A stretch of 64,000 nt of DNA, taken from assembly GCA_937998875.1 (NCBI GenBank), contig CALLBO010000004.1:31514-95513 (forward strand), written 5' to 3'. The notes under the pieces were generated by a model. The model saw only the letters and a program-made list of their open reading frames with translations. It was not told the origin of the DNA and did no database searches. The translations under genes and the position numbers were made by a program. Positions 1 to 9,047 of this stretch are shown here, one piece after another. The first letter of the stretch is position 1. Every line of letters starts with the position of its first letter. Source of the DNA: an uncultured Granulosicoccaceae bacterium (GTDB lineage: Bacteria > Pseudomonadota > Gammaproteobacteria > Granulosicoccales > Granulosicoccaceae).

Positions 1-1013
1 GGGTATGACACCCGGGCGTTTTCAGTTTTAGAGGGATCATCAAAATCAATTGATCCATCATCGCGAACCACTACATTTTCAAGCAAAGCATCGCGTTTTA
101 TTGCGCCGTAGATGTCAGGCTCAGCCTCTGCACTAAGCCGAATGGTCTTTGCATAGCAGCCACCTTCATAGTTGAAGACACCGTCATCATCCCAGCCATG
201 CTCATCATCACCCAACAACTGACGTTTGGGATCTGCTGACAATGTGGTTTTACCTGTTCCGGACAAACCAAAGAACACGGCAACATCCCCGTCACTGCCC
301 ATGTTAGCCGAGCAATGCATTGATGCGATGCCTTTCTGCGGTAGCAGATAGTTCATTACGGCAAACATGCCTTTCTTCATCTCACCGCCATACCAGGTGC
401 CGCCAATCAGCTGCATCTTCTCGGTTAGATTAAACGCGATGAAATTATCTGAATTGAGGCCGTGCTGCTGCCATTTCTCATTGATGGTTTTTGCACCATT
501 CATGACAACAAAATCCGGCTCGTAGCCTGCCAGCTCGTTTACAGAAGGACGAATAAACATGTTGGTGACAAAATGAGCCTGCCATGCGACTTCCATGATA
601 AAGCGCACTGCAAGACGGGTATCTTTGTTGGCACCGCAGTAGGTATCAACGACGAAAAGCCGCTTACCGGAAAGCTGCTCTGTCACCGCGCCGTGCAGAT
701 CATTCCAAACGTTCTGATCAATAGCCTGGTTATCGTTGCGTCCCTGATCCGACCACCACAGCGTGTCGCGAGTGACATCGTCTTTGACAATATATTTGTC
801 CTTCGGGGAACGTCCGGTGAACTCACCCGTATCGACGGCAACTGCCCCGAGATCGGTGACAACTGCACGTTCAAAACCCTGAAGATCATCCCTTGTTTCT
901 TCAACAAACAGAGTTTCAAAGGATGGGTTGTGGACGACTTCAAGGACGTTATTGATGCCATAAACAGACAAATCAACGGCCTCGCCCAGCTTTTTCGCGG
1001 CGCTACTCGTCAT
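1..1013 (-). CDS. pckA: Phosphoenolpyruvate carboxykinase (ATP), 5' part; runs off the window
   Basis: ATP-dependent PEP carboxykinase converts oxaloacetate plus ATP to PEP, CO2 and ADP, the entry step of gluconeogenesis in the cytosol. About 337 N-terminal residues are visible of a family length near 530; the C-terminus lies beyond base 1. The kinase-1a P-loop [11 protein letters not shown] is near residues 249-259, followed by the metal/nucleotide motif [14 protein letters not shown] near 268-281; the upstream [10 protein letters not shown] segment is also typical. The start at 1013 has a good ribosome site (AGGAG, 7 bases away). The product is unambiguous. The gene is first in its transcript, with 323 gene-free bases upstream shared with a divergent lipoprotein gene. 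Confidence 0.97.
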   Translation of the reverse strand, partial: MTSSAAKKLGEAVDLSVYGINNVLEVVHNPSFETLFVEETRDDLQGFERAVVTDLGAVAVDTGEFTGRSPKDKYIVKDDVTRDTLWWSDQGRNDNQAIDQNVWNDLHGAVTEQLSGKRLFVVDTYCGANKDTRLAVRFIMEVAWQAHFVTNMFIRPSVNELAGYEPDFVVMNGAKTINEKWQQHGLNSDNFIAFNLTEKMQLIGGTWYGGEMKKGMFAVMNYLLPQKGIASMHCSANMGSDGDVAVFFGLSGTGKTTLSADPKRQLLGDDEHGWDDDGVFNYEGGCYAKTIRLSAEAEPDIYGAIKRDALLENVVVRDDGSIDFDDPSKTENARVSY

Positions 1014-1336
1014 TTAGCTCTCCTGCAAGATTACTAAAAAATATTGTTATTTTGCACAATAGCTTTTTCCCGCAATCAAAACAACCGTGCCGGTAACAGC
1101 GGTACGACCGGAAATTGTTGTAAAAACACCTCGTGCTTATGGGTAATGGCGACAACAAACCAAATAACTAAACCAGCTCGATAATCCCGGCCTTACGGAT
1201 TCGACTTGTACCCCTATAAATCCGGATAAATAGAACTAGATGTCAAAAAATGCATAATGCGGGCCGCAACTATTCACTCGGCATGAAATATCCGGATACT
1301 ATTACCCAACTTTGCTAATGAAGTACCGGAGTGACT
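1014..1336. other. Divergent intergenic region between pckA and a lipoprotein gene
   Basis: No coding frame is convincing here. It must hold the promoters of pckA (minus) and of the lipoprotein gene (plus). It is A/T rich near pckA. I could not single out a confident -35/-10 pair or operator. Confidence 0.4.
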
Positions 1337-2014
1337 ATGTATTTGAAAATGATTGTCAGCACAATTCTCATAGGCACACTGCCTGGTTGTGCATTTTTCG
1401 AGGATCCGTTAGACACTCCCGAAGCCCCCATCCCTTTGGAATCCAGCCCTTCTGCAACCACGCAGAACGAGCGACTTAAAGTACCGGCACCCCCACCGTT
1501 ACCCACTGCATCGCAAGACAATTCCGCATCTCAAGACAACAGTGAAAAGCCAGTCTCAGCCCCATCAAATGTAATCTGGTTTACCGTTTCGAGCATATTC
1601 GAAGTTCCGGAAAATGTTTCAAACCTCTCTTTCGTGCACTTCACGGATCGCAGTAGTCGACGTGAGAAAGCACTATGTGAAGCGTTACTTAACCGACACC
1701 CGATTACCAGTCCGGCCGACGTTCCAGCAAACGCACGTGATCTGATTGTCTGGCCGATTGCTGAAGGTGCATCTGCTGACAACTGCAGTGCCATGGTTGA
1801 AGCTCACGAGCCGCTCGATATCAGCAGCCAGACAGCCGCTACCGTCAATTCGAATGGACCTTACGTCCTGACCCGCAATTCGCAAAGTGAGAAACAGATG
1901 ATTTACGATTTCTCAGCGATTCGGACAACTAATCTCGCAAAAGAATTAGATGAGTGGCGAAAAGTACTCAGCTCAAGCATCGAAAACTGGCCACCAGTGA
2001 TTAAACCCCGATAG
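1337..2014 (+). CDS. Predicted lipoprotein, unknown function
   Basis: A 225-residue secreted protein of unrecognised family. Residues 1-18 form a short hydrophobic signal ending in LPGC, a lipobox, so the mature protein should be lipid-anchored at Cys18. A Pro/Ser/Ala/Gln-rich stretch of about 60 residues follows and looks like a flexible tether, then a compact C-terminal domain with two Cys residues. ATG 1337 was chosen because GGAG lies 5 bases upstream; an in-frame GTG at 1331 overlaps that site and is less likely. A short inverted repeat (CCGATA, 4-base loop, TATCGG, 2008-2023) overlaps the stop codon but has no T tract. No function can be assigned. Confidence 0.75.
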   Translation: MYLKMIVSTILIGTLPGCAFFEDPLDTPEAPIPLESSPSATTQNERLKVPAPPPLPTASQDNSASQDNSEKPVSAPSNVIWFTVSSIFEVPENVSNLSFVHFTDRSSRREKALCEALLNRHPITSPADVPANARDLIVWPIAEGASADNCSAMVEAHEPLDISSQTAATVNSNGPYVLTRNSQSEKQMIYDFSAIRTTNLAKELDEWRKVLSSSIENWPPVIKPR

Positions 2015-2066
2015 GGGTATCGGCCAGGGCTGACTGAGTTACCGGACTGCCGGGGCAACCTGTTCG

Positions 2067-2684
2067 TCAGGCTGCGTTTTTGAAGTCATCAACTAATTGC
2101 ACGTGCGTCATGCCGGAAGAGCTTTCTGTGCGAGGATCAGTGGACAACGCCAGTACTTCCGCAACCAGCGCAGCACGCTGCTGCTGAATCGTTGCAACCC
2201 TCTGCTCTGCCTGCACCAGCTTGTGTTCCTGCAGTGCTACAGTCATGGCAAAGTTGCGGTAGCTTTCCTGCAGGAGTGAGAGCCCGTCAGCAGATTCGGC
2301 AGGGACAAGCTCGTCCATCGAGGTCAACCTCGACTCCGCCTGGTGTAACTGGTCTCGCGATCGATCGAGGCATATCTCAAGACTCTGGCAACGCTCCTCC
2401 CATTTCGCATAATCTGCAACCAGCGCTGCGTCCTGTTCCTGAAGAATGACCAGGCGATCAGCATGATCCTGTTCAGTATCATTACGACACAGCAGGTGCA
2501 CATTATTCTGCACAACACTACTATTATTTTCAGCAAACCGCTCGCGAGTATCTTGCAGAGAATCACTGTCTGCGCGTCGACGAGCAGCGGATATCCAACC
2601 AGGTAACCATCGCATCACTAGTGGTCGCAATACGGTGCTGTGTGTTTGTAGCTTATCTGAACCCAACGGTATGGCTCCGGTCAT
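2067..2684 (-). CDS. Hypothetical protein with long coiled coil
   Basis: A 205-residue protein that I do not recognise. Residues about 40-180 are rich in Glu, Gln, Arg, Leu and Ala with heptad-like spacing, which suggests an extended coiled coil. A short aromatic/Arg patch (residues 24-38, containing WLPGW) precedes it. There is no signal peptide. No strong ribosome site precedes 2684, and an internal ATG at 2615 would remove the first 23 residues. It is convergent with the lipoprotein gene, which ends 52 bases away. The coding assignment is moderately secure because the frame is long and amphipathic. Confidence 0.55.
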   Translation of the reverse strand: MTGAIPLGSDKLQTHSTVLRPLVMRWLPGWISAARRRADSDSLQDTRERFAENNSSVVQNNVHLLCRNDTEQDHADRLVILQEQDAALVADYAKWEERCQSLEICLDRSRDQLHQAESRLTSMDELVPAESADGLSLLQESYRNFAMTVALQEHKLVQAEQRVATIQQQRAALVAEVLALSTDPRTESSSGMTHVQLVDDFKNAA

Positions 2685-2864
2685 ACTGGTTAATGCAATA
2701 GATCTTCGGGCTACGCTTTAGTTATCAATAATGACTGTCGCCCGCGCGGACGGGTGTAGCGGCAGATTGACCGGATACTTTAGTCGCGGCCCGATACCCT
2801 TGATATACTCAGTGCATCCAGAAATCCAGACTTGCAGCACACCAGCCCGGAAGCCAACACCACA

Positions 2865-3818
2865 ATGCTCTTTTATTTTTTCCTCCTTGCTGTGGTCGCG
2901 ATTTATCTTGCAGGTCCGAAAGTTTCCATTGATACCAGCTACACCATACCCGTCTTGCCGGATGATCTTGACCAATACCTGGAACAATCTGAAAGTCAAT
3001 TTGACGATCTCACACCGGGGACAGAGAAGATCATCCACTGGGCAAACCCCGAACAAAAAGAACAAACTCCCATAGCATTTGTTTATTTTCATGGTTTCTC
3101 GGCAACTCGGCAGGAAGCCATGCCAGTACCGGATCTGGTCGCACAACATTTTGACAGCAACATCTTTTACACAAGACTGACAGGCAACGGCCGAAGTGCC
3201 GACGCGGTAGCTGAGGGTAGTGTGAATACCTGGGTCAACGATGCCAGTGAAGCAATGGCAATCGCCAAACGACTGGGGCGCAAAACCATAATAATAGGTT
3301 GCTCGACAGGCGCATCGTTAGGTTGGAGGACTGCATGCCAGGAAGACTTTACTGCACAGACAGAAGCTTTGGTGTTTTTCTCACCCAACTTCGGACTCGC
3401 TGATACCAGAGGAACACTGTTAACAAAAAGGTGGGGAAAACAACTGGCAGAGGCAATTATCGGCAAATATCGGGAAAGCGAGCCCGTATCCAGTGCACAT
3501 GAGAAATTCTGGGCCCTTCGCTATCCGAGTAAAGCGCTTTTACCGATGATGGGGATCGTCAAGGTCGCGAGAAAAATTAAACCCGCTCTCTGGAAGAAAC
3601 CTGTTTTTATCGTCTACTCACCATACGATGACACCGTAGATGCAAACAAAATCCAGAAATTTTATCAAAAGCTAAACTGTCGAAAGCGCATACTTGAGAT
3701 TGATGACCCGAAAGCGCCGAGTCAACATGTCATTGTAGGTGACATTCTGGCGCCGCAAAATACAGAACGTGTTACCGAAGCGATTATCGATTTTATAGAA
3801 ACAGACGTATTGCAATAA
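2865..3818 (+). CDS. Alpha/beta hydrolase with N-terminal membrane anchor
   Basis: A serine hydrolase of the alpha/beta fold, 317 residues from ATG 2865. The first 17 residues (LFYFFLLAVVAIYLAG) are a hydrophobic anchor or uncleaved signal, so the catalytic domain probably faces the periplasm. The oxyanion motif HGFSATRQE lies near residue 76-84, the nucleophile elbow GCSTG has Ser near 147, an acid is in SPYDDTVD near 250, and a late His in PSQHVIVGD near 290 completes the triad. It resembles carboxylesterase or lysophospholipase-type enzymes; the substrate cannot be told. A TTG at 2832 is in frame but has no ribosome site. Confidence 0.8.
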   Translation: MLFYFFLLAVVAIYLAGPKVSIDTSYTIPVLPDDLDQYLEQSESQFDDLTPGTEKIIHWANPEQKEQTPIAFVYFHGFSATRQEAMPVPDLVAQHFDSNIFYTRLTGNGRSADAVAEGSVNTWVNDASEAMAIAKRLGRKTIIIGCSTGASLGWRTACQEDFTAQTEALVFFSPNFGLADTRGTLLTKRWGKQLAEAIIGKYRESEPVSSAHEKFWALRYPSKALLPMMGIVKVARKIKPALWKKPVFIVYSPYDDTVDANKIQKFYQKLNCRKRILEIDDPKAPSQHVIVGDILAPQNTERVTEAIIDFIETDVLQ

Positions 3819-3852
3819 GTTACTACATCACCTAAAACACAAAAAACGCGCT

Positions 3853-4500
3853 CTACTGGTTTTCAAATGAAGTAAGCCTGTCATCCATATCACTTAGAAT
3901 AACAAGATTTGTAAAGCCGCTACGCGGCATCACAAATAGTGAACATGGATGCGTCACAACCTGAGCAACTTTTTTAGCTGCAGATGGCTTTATCTGTCCG
4001 ATTCTAAGTAATGCATCCTGTCCCTTTATTTCAAGCTTATCGCCGAGTACTGATACACCTACCCCTCTACTACCGGCAACACCAAAATCCACTAACAATG
4101 CACCCTGTTTACTGAAGTCGATTTGAGCAGTTACCCGCTTTGCCTCATCCTCTTTCAAAGGCGATAACCAGTCATCCAGCACCACCTCATCAGTGAACCA
4201 GATAAATCCGCCTCGCGACAAAGCTTCACATCGATCAGTCTGAAAGATTGCCCTGACAGGCATGCTCGTCGCCGTTTTCAGGGTTGCTGCAGATTTCTGC
4301 ACTGCGACCGAAGGGTTGTTATTGCCACTACGGCCGCTGTTTAAAATAACGTTGCCACCACCCTTAACAGACGGTGCAACTGGAGGAGCAGGTAACGATT
4401 CTGTTACCGTTTCCAGTTCAGGTGCCGGTTCAAGCACACCGCAGGCAGATACCGCAACGGCGATCAGTGCAGACACAGATACTTTCAACAGGCAATTCAT
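3853..4500 (-). CDS. Predicted lipoprotein, unknown function
   Basis: About 215 residues. The N-terminus MNCLLKVSVSALIAVAVSAC is a classic lipoprotein signal with Cys20 as the lipidated residue. A Pro/Val-rich linker and a Gly/Asn-rich stretch follow, then a roughly 130-residue globular domain with a single Cys pair. Family not recognised. ATG 4500 fits the signal peptide start; an upstream ATG at 4515 adds five residues without a ribosome site. It follows the cystathionine beta-synthase gene on the same strand after 113 bases, so it may or may not share that transcript. Confidence 0.7.
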   Translation of the reverse strand: MNCLLKVSVSALIAVAVSACGVLEPAPELETVTESLPAPPVAPSVKGGGNVILNSGRSGNNNPSVAVQKSAATLKTATSMPVRAIFQTDRCEALSRGGFIWFTDEVVLDDWLSPLKEDEAKRVTAQIDFSKQGALLVDFGVAGSRGVGVSVLGDKLEIKGQDALLRIGQIKPSAAKKVAQVVTHPCSLFVMPRSGFTNLVILSDMDDRLTSFENQ

Positions 4501-4613
4501 GGACTCAGCTCGCATACCAGTTACCAGCCTATTCTATATTAAAACCAAACCCCGGTGAAACCATCCACCAGATTGCCGCTATAAACACGATGCCCTCCGG
4601 CATCGAGTTAGAC

Positions 4614-5993
4614 TTAAGTTTCCGTCACCGCTTTGAGAACATCATGCTGGGTGATAATTCGCATTTTATCGCCACCATCCGGCACCATCACAGCGGGGTT
4701 ATCACGATTTATAATTGACGCCAGAACATCGAGCGTTGTGTCTTTGGGTACAATTTGAAACGGCTCGCCCATCACATCTGATACGGACGTTTCTTTTACC
4801 GACGGATTCTCCATGATCATAGCCAGCAACCTGGAGTCTATTAAGCTACCGACAAAGCTTCCGTTATCAGACACTGGCGCTTGTGAAACATTGGCCTGTG
4901 TCATCTGCAGTACAGCCTCACTCACCGTGGTAGAAACATCCACACTTAACATGGCACGATCCTGATCGAAGGACCCGATAATATCTCTTGCAGTGGCATA
5001 GTCCCGTTCTTCAAGGAAACCGTGATCTTTCATCCAGCTATCGCTATACACTTTGCCAAGATAACGGGTACCGTGGTCCGGCAAAATTATAACCAGCACA
5101 TCATCTTTTTGAAGATTGTTTTCTGCCGCCCAGTCCAAAGCACCCGCAACCGCCGAACCGCAGGACCAGCCGCAGAATAATCCTTCCTCACGTGCAAGCC
5201 TGCGAGTCATGATTGCAGCGTCTTTGTCTGTGACTTTGACAAAGTGATCAATCAAATCAAAATCTACGTTCTTTGGCAGTATATCTTCACCAATCCCCTC
5301 GGTCATGTACGGATAGATTTCGGATTCATCAAACACACCAGTCTCTTTGTACTTTTTAAATACAGAGCCATACGTATCGATACCAACTGTAACTACATCA
5401 CGATTCTGCTCTTTTAAATATTTAGCAACGCCACACATACTTCCGCCGGTTCCGACCCCGGCAAAGTAGTGGGTGATCGTACCGTCAGTATCTTCCCAGA
5501 TCTCAGGACCGGTCGTTTCGTAGTGTGCCTGCGAGTTAGACAGGTTGTCGTACTGATTCGGGTAAATGGAATTGGGATTATCCAGGTGAGCCTGCTTTGC
5601 GACCGAATAGTAGGAACGCGGATCGTCAGCGTCGACGCTGGTCGGGCAAACAATAACCTCAGCACCTACAGCCCGCAAAATATCTATTTTTTCCTGCGAT
5701 TGTTTATCAGCCAAGGTAAAGATACATTTATATCCTTTGGCAATTGCCGCTAGCGCCAGACCCATGCCGGTGTTGCCGGATGTGCCCTCGATTATCGTTC
5801 CACCAGGCTTCAAGGTGCCGGCTTTCTCGGCATCTTCAACCATCTTGATCGCCATACGATCCTTCATGGAATTACCGGGATTAAAGTACTCAACTTTAAC
5901 CAGTATCTGACATGGCAGATTTGCACCGATTTTGTTGAGCTTTACCATTGGGGTATTGCCAATAGTATCGATAATATGATCGTGCACTTTCAT
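4614..5993 (-). CDS. Cystathionine beta-synthase (PLP enzyme with C-terminal CBS pair)
   Basis: Fold-type II PLP enzyme that condenses serine or an activated serine with homocysteine (or sulfide) to give cystathionine or cysteine. The 459 residues divide into a catalytic domain (1 to about 335) and a pair of CBS regulatory domains (about 345-459). Lys44 in NSMKDR is the Schiff-base lysine; TSGNTG (71-76) and GVGTGGS (about 185) are phosphate-binding loops. The length and CBS pair favour cystathionine beta-synthase over plain cysteine synthase. The gene starts 24 bases after the class V aminotransferase/desulfurase gene, itself 9 bases after a gamma-glutamyltransferase-like gene, so the three form a sulfur amino acid unit. 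Confidence 0.92.
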   Translation of the reverse strand: MKVHDHIIDTIGNTPMVKLNKIGANLPCQILVKVEYFNPGNSMKDRMAIKMVEDAEKAGTLKPGGTIIEGTSGNTGMGLALAAIAKGYKCIFTLADKQSQEKIDILRAVGAEVIVCPTSVDADDPRSYYSVAKQAHLDNPNSIYPNQYDNLSNSQAHYETTGPEIWEDTDGTITHYFAGVGTGGSMCGVAKYLKEQNRDVVTVGIDTYGSVFKKYKETGVFDESEIYPYMTEGIGEDILPKNVDFDLIDHFVKVTDKDAAIMTRRLAREEGLFCGWSCGSAVAGALDWAAENNLQKDDVLVIILPDHGTRYLGKVYSDSWMKDHGFLEERDYATARDIIGSFDQDRAMLSVDVSTTVSEAVLQMTQANVSQAPVSDNGSFVGSLIDSRLLAMIMENPSVKETSVSDVMGEPFQIVPKDTTLDVLASIINRDNPAVMVPDGGDKMRIITQHDVLKAVTET

Positions 5994-6017
5994 TGTGTTG
6001 TTCCGGTGAACATTGCG

Positions 6018-7226
6018 TCACTGAAGTAGTTGTGTGATTGATTCCAGAAGATGATCTATATCAGCGCTCTCGGTAAAATACCCCGGGGATACACGAACAG
6101 CACCACCCGCCTCTGCGGTACCAAAAGCACTATGGACTGCAGGTGCGCAATGCAAGCCGGCACGAACGCAAACATGAGCATCAGCATCAAGCATCTCAGC
6201 CATTTGTTGAGCCGGCATACCGTCTACCAGAAAGCTGAGTGTCGCCACATATTCGTTTTGTTCTGCTCGCTGCCCCATCAGCCTTACGCGCTCGACTGAT
6301 GCAAGATGATCCCATATTTTTTTAGAGTGTGTGGTTTCTGTCTTGTGTATGTGATGTCTGGCCGCCTTACAGTTAGCTGCGTGATCGACTGTCTTTTCTT
6401 CCAACACAGACTGTCCAAGCGCTGCAAACCATTTTTGGGCAGCATTAAGCCCAGCCACACCCGGTATAGATATCGTGCCAGCTTCCAGCCTGTGCGGATA
6501 AGTGTCCGGTTGAAATGCAGAAATAGAATCCATACCAGTACCCCCAAAACGACTGGCTTGCAGTTCGACATTTTCAGCAACGATCATCCCGCCGATACCC
6601 ATCGGCCCGAACAGACCTTTATGGCCAGTGAACGTCAGAACGTCAATACCGTCTGCCATATCAACATCCAGAACGCCAGCGGTCTGTGCCGTATCAACAA
6701 TCACCAACACACCATGTTGTTTCGCAACTGCGGCAATAGCGCCAAGATCCTGCACAATGCCAATCACATTGGATGCATGGTTTACAACAATTGCTTTAGT
6801 TTTCTCGGTGATACCATCGGCGACCGAATCGATACCGATTAGACCCGACTCATCTGGATTAAGTACAGACACCTCGACACCCATATCACGCCGCATGTGA
6901 TTGACCGGACGCAGTACCGCATTGTGATCAAGCTGCGATATCACGATATGATCGCCAGTGCGCAACAAGCCCTTCAATGCCACGTTCAATGAGTCCGTCG
7001 CATTTTGAGTGAAGACCACCCGATTCGGATCACCAGTGAAACCGAAAAACTGCGCCAGCATTTTTCGGGTAGAGAAAATCATTTGCTCGGCTTCGATGGC
7101 GAGCGTGTGTCCTGACCTTCCCGGGTTTACCCCGTGGGACCGAAAAAATCGATCCATAAACTCGTAAACCGGTTCAGGCTTGGGCCAGGTGGTCGCCGCA
7201 TTATCAAAATAATAGTTATCTTTCAT
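6018..7226 (-). CDS. Class V aminotransferase / cysteine desulfurase family protein
   Basis: 402-residue PLP enzyme of the SufS/Csd-like group. PLP lysine is Lys203 in FTGHKGLFGP; the cofactor-contact Asp is in VDTAQTAG (about 178-184). The catalytic loop RAGLHCAP places Cys360 where desulfurases carry their persulfide-forming cysteine. Such enzymes take sulfur from cysteine to leave alanine. Known members of this subgroup are often encoded with cysteine or selenium metabolism genes. Here it sits between a gamma-glutamyltransferase-like gene and cystathionine beta-synthase in one tight unit, which supports a role in thiol or glutathione sulfur turnover. Exact substrate remains inferred. Confidence 0.88.
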   Translation of the reverse strand: MKDNYYFDNAATTWPKPEPVYEFMDRFFRSHGVNPGRSGHTLAIEAEQMIFSTRKMLAQFFGFTGDPNRVVFTQNATDSLNVALKGLLRTGDHIVISQLDHNAVLRPVNHMRRDMGVEVSVLNPDESGLIGIDSVADGITEKTKAIVVNHASNVIGIVQDLGAIAAVAKQHGVLVIVDTAQTAGVLDVDMADGIDVLTFTGHKGLFGPMGIGGMIVAENVELQASRFGGTGMDSISAFQPDTYPHRLEAGTISIPGVAGLNAAQKWFAALGQSVLEEKTVDHAANCKAARHHIHKTETTHSKKIWDHLASVERVRLMGQRAEQNEYVATLSFLVDGMPAQQMAEMLDADAHVCVRAGLHCAPAVHSAFGTAEAGGAVRVSPGYFTESADIDHLLESITQLLQ

Positions 7227-7235
7227 AAAAGGATC

Positions 7236-8825
7236 TTAGACTATGCTGGCAGCGCCATCACTACGCGGATCGCTCGCTCCTTCAATCAATCCATTTGGAT
7301 GCCTTACCAATGCACCGGCATGGCCCATTACCTCATCAAAATCACCAATTATCTCGACGTCATGACCGGCTTTTTTAAGCTGGTCGTAGACCTCCGGTGA
7401 AAACCGGTTTTCTATTCTCAGATTTGTCACATCACTACCCCAGGTTTTACCGAGCAACCATCGCGGTGCGGTGATTGAATGCTGCAGATCGCAACCGCCG
7501 AACACATAGCGAGAGAATATCATAGCCTGCGTCTGCGGCTGCCCTTCGCCACCCATCGTACCGTAGGGCATGACACGCCCGTCACCAAGCAGGGCGAGCG
7601 CCGGTTGTATCGTGTGAAACGGCCTGCGACCGGGCTTAAGACAATTATGGTGACTTTCGTCAAGGCTAAAACTCGTACCACGGTTCTGCCACGTAATACC
7701 TGTGGAAGGCAGTATCACCCCTGAACCAAATTCCCAGTATATGCTTTGAATAAAGCTGACCGACCTGCCTTCTTTGTCTATAGCACCAAGCCAGACGGTA
7801 TCTCCACCGGCAACTGCATCCGGCCAAGGCTGCGCGACTTTTCTGTCGATACCCGCAGCGAGTTCATCAAGTAGGGATTCTGTCAGGAAATCCTCTGCCG
7901 GTTTGACCATATAGGCTGGATCACTAACGTACTTATCGCGTATTCTAAACGACTGCTTGGTTGCTTCTATTAAACCATGTATGTAGTCAAAATCATCTGT
8001 AGTACCGGTTCGTAGACGCCCATAGATACCAAGCAACATCAGCGATGCAAGCCCCTGCGTTGGTGGTGGCAGGTTATAAATCTTATGTCCGCCAACATCT
8101 AACGACAGAAGTTTTACAGCAAGCGCTTTGTGATTTGCAAAATCATCCGCCACCAATGGCGAGCCTGCAGCAGCCAATTCATGAATAATTGTTTCAGACA
8201 ATCTACCTGTGTAGAAACTCTGCAGTCCGTCACTGGCCAGCTCGCCAAAGGTTTGCGCGAGAGCCGGTTGTTTATGTAGCTGACCTTTCGCGGGTGGCAC
8301 GCCATTACTCAAATAAGCATCTGAGAAACCAGAAACATCGGCCAGCTCAGGCAACTTCGCAGCAGCATTGTTAGCAAGCGTAGCAGCAACCGGCACACCT
8401 TTTTGAGCATGATGGATCGCATCTTCAAACAATCGCGATAGTGCAAGTGGCTTACCCCACTTTGCACTGTGCCGCAGAGCCATGTCCCACCCGGAGACCG
8501 CACCCGCCATGGTAAGCGCAGCTTCAGAACCACGCCCCGGTATCATGTTATGGCCAGCTGTTCTATAGCGCTCAACATCTGCTTTGCTACCGGCCGCACC
8601 ACACGCATCTATCCCGACCGGCTCTGAACCCGGTTCATGAATGATCCAGAAATTGTCTCCCCCAAGGCTATTCATATGCGGGTAAACCACCGCAATCGCA
8701 GCCGCCGCGGCTACCATTGCCTCTACCGCATTACCTCCGTCCGCCAACACTCTGCTGCCTGCTTCAGCCGCCAGGTGATGAGGGGCTACGACCATGCCGT
8801 TGTATGACTTGCGTGTGTGAAGCAT
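7236..8825 (-). CDS. Gamma-glutamyltransferase family protein
   Basis: Ntn hydrolase of the gamma-glutamyltranspeptidase family, 529 residues from ATG 8825. These enzymes cleave the gamma-glutamyl bond of glutathione and related compounds after autocleavage at a Thr. The N-terminal motif ADGGNAVEAMVAAA (about 28-41) and the PPPTQG motif (about 253-258) are family hallmarks, and the likely nucleophile is Thr343 in GGDTVWLGAID. There is no signal peptide, so it is probably cytoplasmic, as in short GGT-like acylases. The start was chosen by the usual short N-terminus of this subgroup; upstream in-frame starts at 8873 and 8891 add an unlikely tail. It is first of three closely spaced minus-strand genes. 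Confidence 0.9.
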   Translation of the reverse strand: MLHTRKSYNGMVVAPHHLAAEAGSRVLADGGNAVEAMVAAAAAIAVVYPHMNSLGGDNFWIIHEPGSEPVGIDACGAAGSKADVERYRTAGHNMIPGRGSEAALTMAGAVSGWDMALRHSAKWGKPLALSRLFEDAIHHAQKGVPVAATLANNAAAKLPELADVSGFSDAYLSNGVPPAKGQLHKQPALAQTFGELASDGLQSFYTGRLSETIIHELAAAGSPLVADDFANHKALAVKLLSLDVGGHKIYNLPPPTQGLASLMLLGIYGRLRTGTTDDFDYIHGLIEATKQSFRIRDKYVSDPAYMVKPAEDFLTESLLDELAAGIDRKVAQPWPDAVAGGDTVWLGAIDKEGRSVSFIQSIYWEFGSGVILPSTGITWQNRGTSFSLDESHHNCLKPGRRPFHTIQPALALLGDGRVMPYGTMGGEGQPQTQAMIFSRYVFGGCDLQHSITAPRWLLGKTWGSDVTNLRIENRFSPEVYDQLKKAGHDVEIIGDFDEVMGHAGALVRHPNGLIEGASDPRSDGAASIV

Positions 8826-9047
8826 TAAGGTTGCACCGAAATAGCGTAAGTATGCACTATTGTAGGCTGCCATCAAAAAAACGGCGTTCAACCCGAATCC
8901 ACGTTTTCACAGGATTTGCCAACCTCGTCCGATCGAGGTAACTATTTCTATACTTACGGTTTAGCAAAAGCACACTCACAATCGCGCGCAAACCGGCATC
9001 ATACTCGCACATGTGGTTCGTCCGTAAGGCCAGCACCGGGAAGTAAA

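Noticed and set aside
462..1037. 191-codon plus-strand frame opposite pckA
   Set aside because: It is a shadow of the pckA coding strand, whose P-loop and metal motifs are intact.
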